A stretch of DNA of 9,884 nucleotides from JAQYVL01 sp964578935 (GTDB taxonomy: Bacteria > Desulfobacterota > Desulfobacteria > Desulfobacterales > SURF-7). The position numbers and the translations under genes were made by a program. The DNA is taken from the NCBI GenBank assembly GCA_964578935.1, contig CAZOEW010000144.1, forward strand, positions 1 to 9,884, in the 5' to 3' direction. The notes under the pieces were generated by a model. The model had not been told where the DNA came from, ran no database searches, and worked only from the letters and a program-made list of their open reading frames with translations. Shown piece by piece: positions 7,247-9,884 of this stretch; within the stretch, counting starts at the first letter, position 1; every line of letters starts with the position of its first letter.

Positions 7247-7548
7247 CAGACAACAAATTCGGGAAGAGGAAGTCCCACAGCGAACCGGGGCCCGGCGATG
7301 GAGGACGAACCGGGTCATGGCGGGTTGTACGCCCGGTCATTGATAATTCAAAATGTATCCCGGCGAAATCCAATAAAATGTCGTGCTTTACCTGCTGGCT
7401 TTATTGCCCGGATGGCGTGATCACGAAAACCATACCGCCAACCATTGATTATGAATACTGCAAAGGATGTGAAATCTGCGCGGAAGAATGCCCTGTGGAT
7501 GCAATTACCATGGTGGAAGAAGCGGATTTTGTGAAAGAGGAGAAATAA
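7243..7548 (+). CDS. porD: 2-oxoacid:ferredoxin oxidoreductase, delta subunit (2[4Fe-4S] ferredoxin-like)
   Basis: A 101-residue electron-transfer subunit that passes electrons from the catalytic core to external ferredoxin through two [4Fe-4S] clusters. The start has GGAGG 6 nt upstream and overlaps the gamma stop. The N-terminal part carries the family-typical 'G-S-W-R-V-V-R-P-V-I-D' (24-34). The second cluster motif is canonical: C73-x2-C76-x2-C79-x3-C83-P. The first is not: it reads C38-x9-C48-x2-C51-x3-C55-P, where the usual form is C-x2-C-x2-C-x3-C-P. The place of the expected first cysteine (residue 45) is Lys, and C38 lies seven residues further away than normal. Either C38 still serves as ligand through a loop insertion, or the first cluster is altered. 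The alpha gene starts 4 nt after the stop codon. Confidence 0.92.
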   Translation: MTDNKFGKRKSHSEPGPGDGGRTGSWRVVRPVIDNSKCIPAKSNKMSCFTCWLYCPDGVITKTIPPTIDYEYCKGCEICAEECPVDAITMVEEADFVKEEK

Positions 7549-7552
7549 CCGT

Positions 7553-8749
7553 ATGCATATTATTGAATCAGGCAACGTCGCAGCCGCAACCGGTGTAAAA
7601 TTAGCGAGGGCGGAGGTCATTGCCGCCTATCCCATTACCCCGCAGACACCGCTTACGGAAAAACTTTCGGAGCTTGTTGATTCCGGTGAAATGAAAGCCG
7701 AATATATCCCTGTTGAAAGTGAGCACAGTGCCCTTGCCGTCTGCATTGCCGCATCCAGCACAGGATCCAGGGCATTTACCGCAACCAGCGCAAATGGGCT
7801 CCTGTATATGAACGAACAGATTCACTGGGCGGCCGGCGCCAGACTTCCCATTGTGATGTGTGTTGTAAACCGGGGCATCGGGGCGCCCTGGACAGTATGG
7901 AACGATCACCAGGATTCAATATCCCAGCGTGATACCGGATGGATTCAGCTTTACGCGTGTGACCATCAGCAAATCATCGATACCGTAATCCAGGCGTTTC
8001 TCCTTGCGGAAACGGTCAGCATACCGGTCATGGTCTGCTATGACGGATACCTTCTCTCACATACCTATATGCCTTTTGAGATTCCCGGACAGGACGAAAT
8101 TGACCAATTCCTTCCCAGGTTCAAACCCGCATATCATCTTGATCCGAAAAATCCGGCCAACCTTAATACCGTCACCTTGCCGGACATCAGACCCGATGTC
8201 AGAGGGAACCTTGCACCCGGATATATGGAGATCAGGCACAATCTGCATACGGATATGAGGCGGGCGATCTCCGTGGTCGAAGAGATAGACGGCAGCTATC
8301 AAAACATAACCGGCAGAGGCGGCACCCCGTTTATCGAAACGTATGAATGCGACGATTCGGATTTTATAGCCGTATGCCTCGGCTCTCTATCCTACCAGCT
8401 TCGAGATGTTGTGGATATGCTGCGTACGGAAGGGATCAAGGCAGGCGTGTTCGGCCTCCGGCTTTACAGACCCTTTCCGGACCATGCAATTGCAGACGCG
8501 CTTTCCCGGGCAAAAGGCGTAATCGTATTTGAAAAAGCATTAAGCTACGGCAACCAGGGTGCATTGTTCGCCGATATCAAGGCTGCCCTCTACAACAATG
8601 AGAACAGGCCGTTTGTCCGCAACTACATCCTGGGTCTTGGGGGAAGAGAGATCAAAACACAGGATCTCCTCACTTCCTTCCGGGCATCGTGCAGCGACGA
8701 TAAGAACATCGGGGACGAGCCTCAATGGATAGGCCTGAAAATGGATTGA
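7553..8749 (+). CDS. porA: 2-oxoacid:ferredoxin oxidoreductase, alpha subunit (pyruvate synthase type)
   Basis: Large catalytic subunit, 398 residues, a normal PorA length. With the beta subunit it forms the thiamine diphosphate active site that decarboxylates a 2-oxoacid, normally pyruvate, and makes acyl-CoA while reducing ferredoxin; the reverse reaction fixes CO2. Features in order: the Y-P-I-T-P-Q-T-P motif (26-33), E-S-E-H-S-A (55-60), T-A-T-S-A-N-G-L-L-Y-M-N-E (76-88), V-N-R-G-I-G-A-P (105-112), N-D-H-Q-D-S (117-122) and R-D-T-G-W (126-130). A C-terminal domain follows with G-N-Q-G-A-L-F and G-L-G-G-R-E. By analogy with single-chain PFOR, the TPQTP threonine and R107 are the likely contacts to the substrate carboxylate; I have not aligned this. 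The NR and RD-GW features favour POR over branched-chain VOR types, but substrate remains inference. GAGGAG lies about 10 nt before the ATG. Confidence 0.93.
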   Translation: MHIIESGNVAAATGVKLARAEVIAAYPITPQTPLTEKLSELVDSGEMKAEYIPVESEHSALAVCIAASSTGSRAFTATSANGLLYMNEQIHWAAGARLPIVMCVVNRGIGAPWTVWNDHQDSISQRDTGWIQLYACDHQQIIDTVIQAFLLAETVSIPVMVCYDGYLLSHTYMPFEIPGQDEIDQFLPRFKPAYHLDPKNPANLNTVTLPDIRPDVRGNLAPGYMEIRHNLHTDMRRAISVVEEIDGSYQNITGRGGTPFIETYECDDSDFIAVCLGSLSYQLRDVVDMLRTEGIKAGVFGLRLYRPFPDHAIADALSRAKGVIVFEKALSYGNQGALFADIKAALYNNENRPFVRNYILGLGGREIKTQDLLTSFRASCSDDKNIGDEPQWIGLKMD

Positions 8750-8788
8750 AATAAAATATAAATTTATTGTAAATACAGGAAATAAACA

Positions 8789-9682
8789 ATGACAGAAAAA
8801 ACAACCATCCTCAATCTGCCGGAAGAAGAACTGGTTCATCCGGGCAATCGGGCATGTTCCGGTTGCGGCTTAAGCATCGTATACCGAATCGGTCTCAAGG
8901 CACTCGGCCGGGATACCATTCTGGTTGTGCCGCCAAGCTGTCTCACGGTGCTGCAGGGGCTTTATCCCATCGCGTCAACCCAGCTTCCCTGTCTGAATGT
9001 GACCTTTGCGTCAACCGCTGCCGCGGCAACCGGTGTCCTGGGAGCTTTGCGAGCTCAGAAAAGAGAAAAAACAACCGTCGTGGCCTGGGCTGGAGACGGC
9101 GGAACAAGTGATATCGGCATCCAGTCCCTTTCCGGAGCCTGCGAAAGGGGTGAAAACTTCATTTTTATCTGCTATGACAATGAAGCCTACATGAACACCG
9201 GCGTTCAACGGTCCGGGACGACACCACAGGGCGTCATTACCACCACCACGCCAATCCGGGGAAAACTGCAGAAAAAAAAGGAAGTTCCAGCGATCATTGC
9301 CGCGCATGGGATTGACTATGTTGCAACTGCTTCGGCAGCCTATCCGCTTGACCTGTATGACAAAATAAAAAAAGCCAAAACCATATCCGGTCCGAAATAC
9401 ATTCACGTTCATACACCCTGCCCTGCCGGCTGGGGATTTGAGCCGCGATATACGGTAAAGATCGGCAAAATGGCGGTAGAGACCGGTCTCTATGACCTGT
9501 ATGAAATCGAAAACTCAACATTCAGACTTACCGGCCCGTCCCAGAAGATGATCGGCAAAAAGCGGAAACCGGTTGCAGAATATTTTAAAACTCAGTCCAG
9601 ATTCAAAGCATTATCCAACGAGAAGATCGAAGAGATCCAGAAGGAAATTGATTTGAAATGGAAGGGATACGAGAATCAATAA
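8789..9682 (+). CDS. porB: 2-oxoacid:ferredoxin oxidoreductase, beta subunit (pyruvate synthase type)
   Basis: TPP-binding subunit, 297 residues, the usual PorB length. The TPP/Mg2+ motif is clear: G-D-G-G (102-105) with the paired D-N at 130-131, followed by E-A-Y-M-N-T-G-V-Q-R-S-G-T-T-P, a PorB signature. Four cysteines placed as in the family should bind the proximal [4Fe-4S] cluster: C23-x2-C26, C51 and C211 (in T-P-C-P-A-G-W). It closes the active site with the alpha subunit and passes electrons to the delta subunit. It starts 39 nt after the alpha gene across an AT-rich gap that includes the palindrome ATAAATTTAT (8758-8767); AGGA lies 8 nt before the ATG. This is the last gene of the operon. 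No intrinsic terminator is evident after the stop codon, only a loose 7-bp repeat, CGAGAAT/ATTCTCG (9670-9701), with an A-rich loop. Confidence 0.94.
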   Translation: MTEKTTILNLPEEELVHPGNRACSGCGLSIVYRIGLKALGRDTILVVPPSCLTVLQGLYPIASTQLPCLNVTFASTAAAATGVLGALRAQKREKTTVVAWAGDGGTSDIGIQSLSGACERGENFIFICYDNEAYMNTGVQRSGTTPQGVITTTTPIRGKLQKKKEVPAIIAAHGIDYVATASAAYPLDLYDKIKKAKTISGPKYIHVHTPCPAGWGFEPRYTVKIGKMAVETGLYDLYEIENSTFRLTGPSQKMIGKKRKPVAEYFKTQSRFKALSNEKIEEIQKEIDLKWKGYENQ

Positions 9683-9701
9683 AAAAGCAAAAAAATTCTC
9701 G

Positions 9702-9733
9702 CGCAAAGCCGCAAAGGCGCTGAGTTCGCAAAG
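9702..9733 (+). repeat. Short CGCAAAG direct-repeat tract
   Basis: CGCAAAG occurs at 9702-9708, 9710-9716 and 9727-9733, with a degenerate unit CGCTGAG at 9718-9724, so the period is 8, 8 and 9 nt. From general knowledge, similar 'GCAAAG.CGCAAAG' tracts recur between genes in many bacterial genomes, often near genes for GxxExxY-family proteins. No such gene is visible in the 150 nt that remain, so that link is only recall. The tract starts 20 nt after the porB stop codon. Confidence 0.6.
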
Positions 9734-9884
9734 TTTACTCAGGTGATACTGACGCCTGATTACTATCCGTTTTCACAAATAGATATCGATTGAACGGTGT
9801 GATCAAGGTCCTCTTCGTTCGTTGATTGCGGCATTTGAGTGTTCTATCATTTGCTCCGCTGAATTTGAAAAACTCGGTCGCAAG
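9734..9884. other. Window-edge stretch with no recognisable gene
   Basis: About 150 nt after the repeat tract. An open frame on the minus strand runs from the window edge to a TAA at 9735-9737 (49 codons). A plus-strand frame after the TAG near 9779 also stays open to the edge. Neither shows a family motif, and overlapping open frames on both strands argue against confidence in either. This could be the start of another gene, a decayed remnant or an extended intergenic region; the window ends too early to say. Confidence 0.4.

Noticed and set aside
9670..9701. CGAGAAT/ATTCTCG inverted repeat as the terminator of the POR operon
   Set aside because: The stem is only 7 bp around an A-rich loop of about 18 nt and no T-run follows.
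9735..9884. Partial minus-strand gene entering from the right edge (49 codons to a TAA at 9735-9737)
   Set aside because: No motif is seen, the fragment is short and frames on the other strand are also open. It is noted only as part of the edge stretch.

Overview
The window carries seven confident protein genes plus one doubtful small ORF, in three transcription units. It reads as a chromosomal piece of an anaerobic bacterium, most likely a Desulfobacterota (deltaproteobacterial) sulfate reducer or syntroph. That guess rests on a four-subunit ferredoxin-dependent 2-oxoacid oxidoreductase, a giant TPR protein with repeats of the 'RGIAW.KKGDYD.AI' style, moderate GC content and plain AGGAGG-type ribosome binding sites. 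It is inference: there is no rRNA or other taxonomic marker here.

Region 1 (1-3957, + strand). A leader of about 300 nt, rich in short dyads, precedes one very large gene. The gene encodes a 1219-residue exported protein made almost wholly of about 31 tetratricopeptide repeats. The repeats fall into blocks divided by short linkers.

Region 2 (3982-5929, - strand). A two-gene unit encodes a GT4-family glycosyltransferase followed by a small class I SAM-dependent methyltransferase. The two genes overlap by 20 nt and the second starts at GTG. The pair resembles surface-glycan or glycolipid tailoring genes. It converges on the TPR gene with only 24 nt between stop codons.

Region 3 (5930-6679). 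A divergent intergenic region of about 750 nt separates the glycosyltransferase from the next operon. It holds a clean hairpin, a 19-bp operator-like palindrome inside a larger foldable structure, a doubtful 93-codon ORF and a perfect -35-like hexamer.

Region 4 (6680-9682, + strand). A tight gamma-delta-alpha-beta operon encodes a heterotetrameric pyruvate:ferredoxin oxidoreductase (pyruvate synthase) or a close 2-oxoacid relative. Alpha and beta form the thiamine diphosphate (TPP) active site, beta holds the proximal [4Fe-4S] cluster, and delta is the 2[4Fe-4S] ferredoxin-like electron exit. Gamma is the remaining conserved subunit. The enzyme interconverts pyruvate + CoA with acetyl-CoA + CO2 + reduced ferredoxin. 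The delta subunit has an unusual first cluster motif.

Region 5 (9683-9884). The tail has no clear gene. It opens with a short array of CGCAAAG-type units.

I found no complete unknown defence or mobile system, CRISPR array, tRNA, IS element or convincing intrinsic terminator. The items most worth a second look are the block and super-repeat architecture of the TPR protein, the altered ferredoxin motif in the delta subunit, the 19-bp palindrome, and the CGCAAAG repeat tract.
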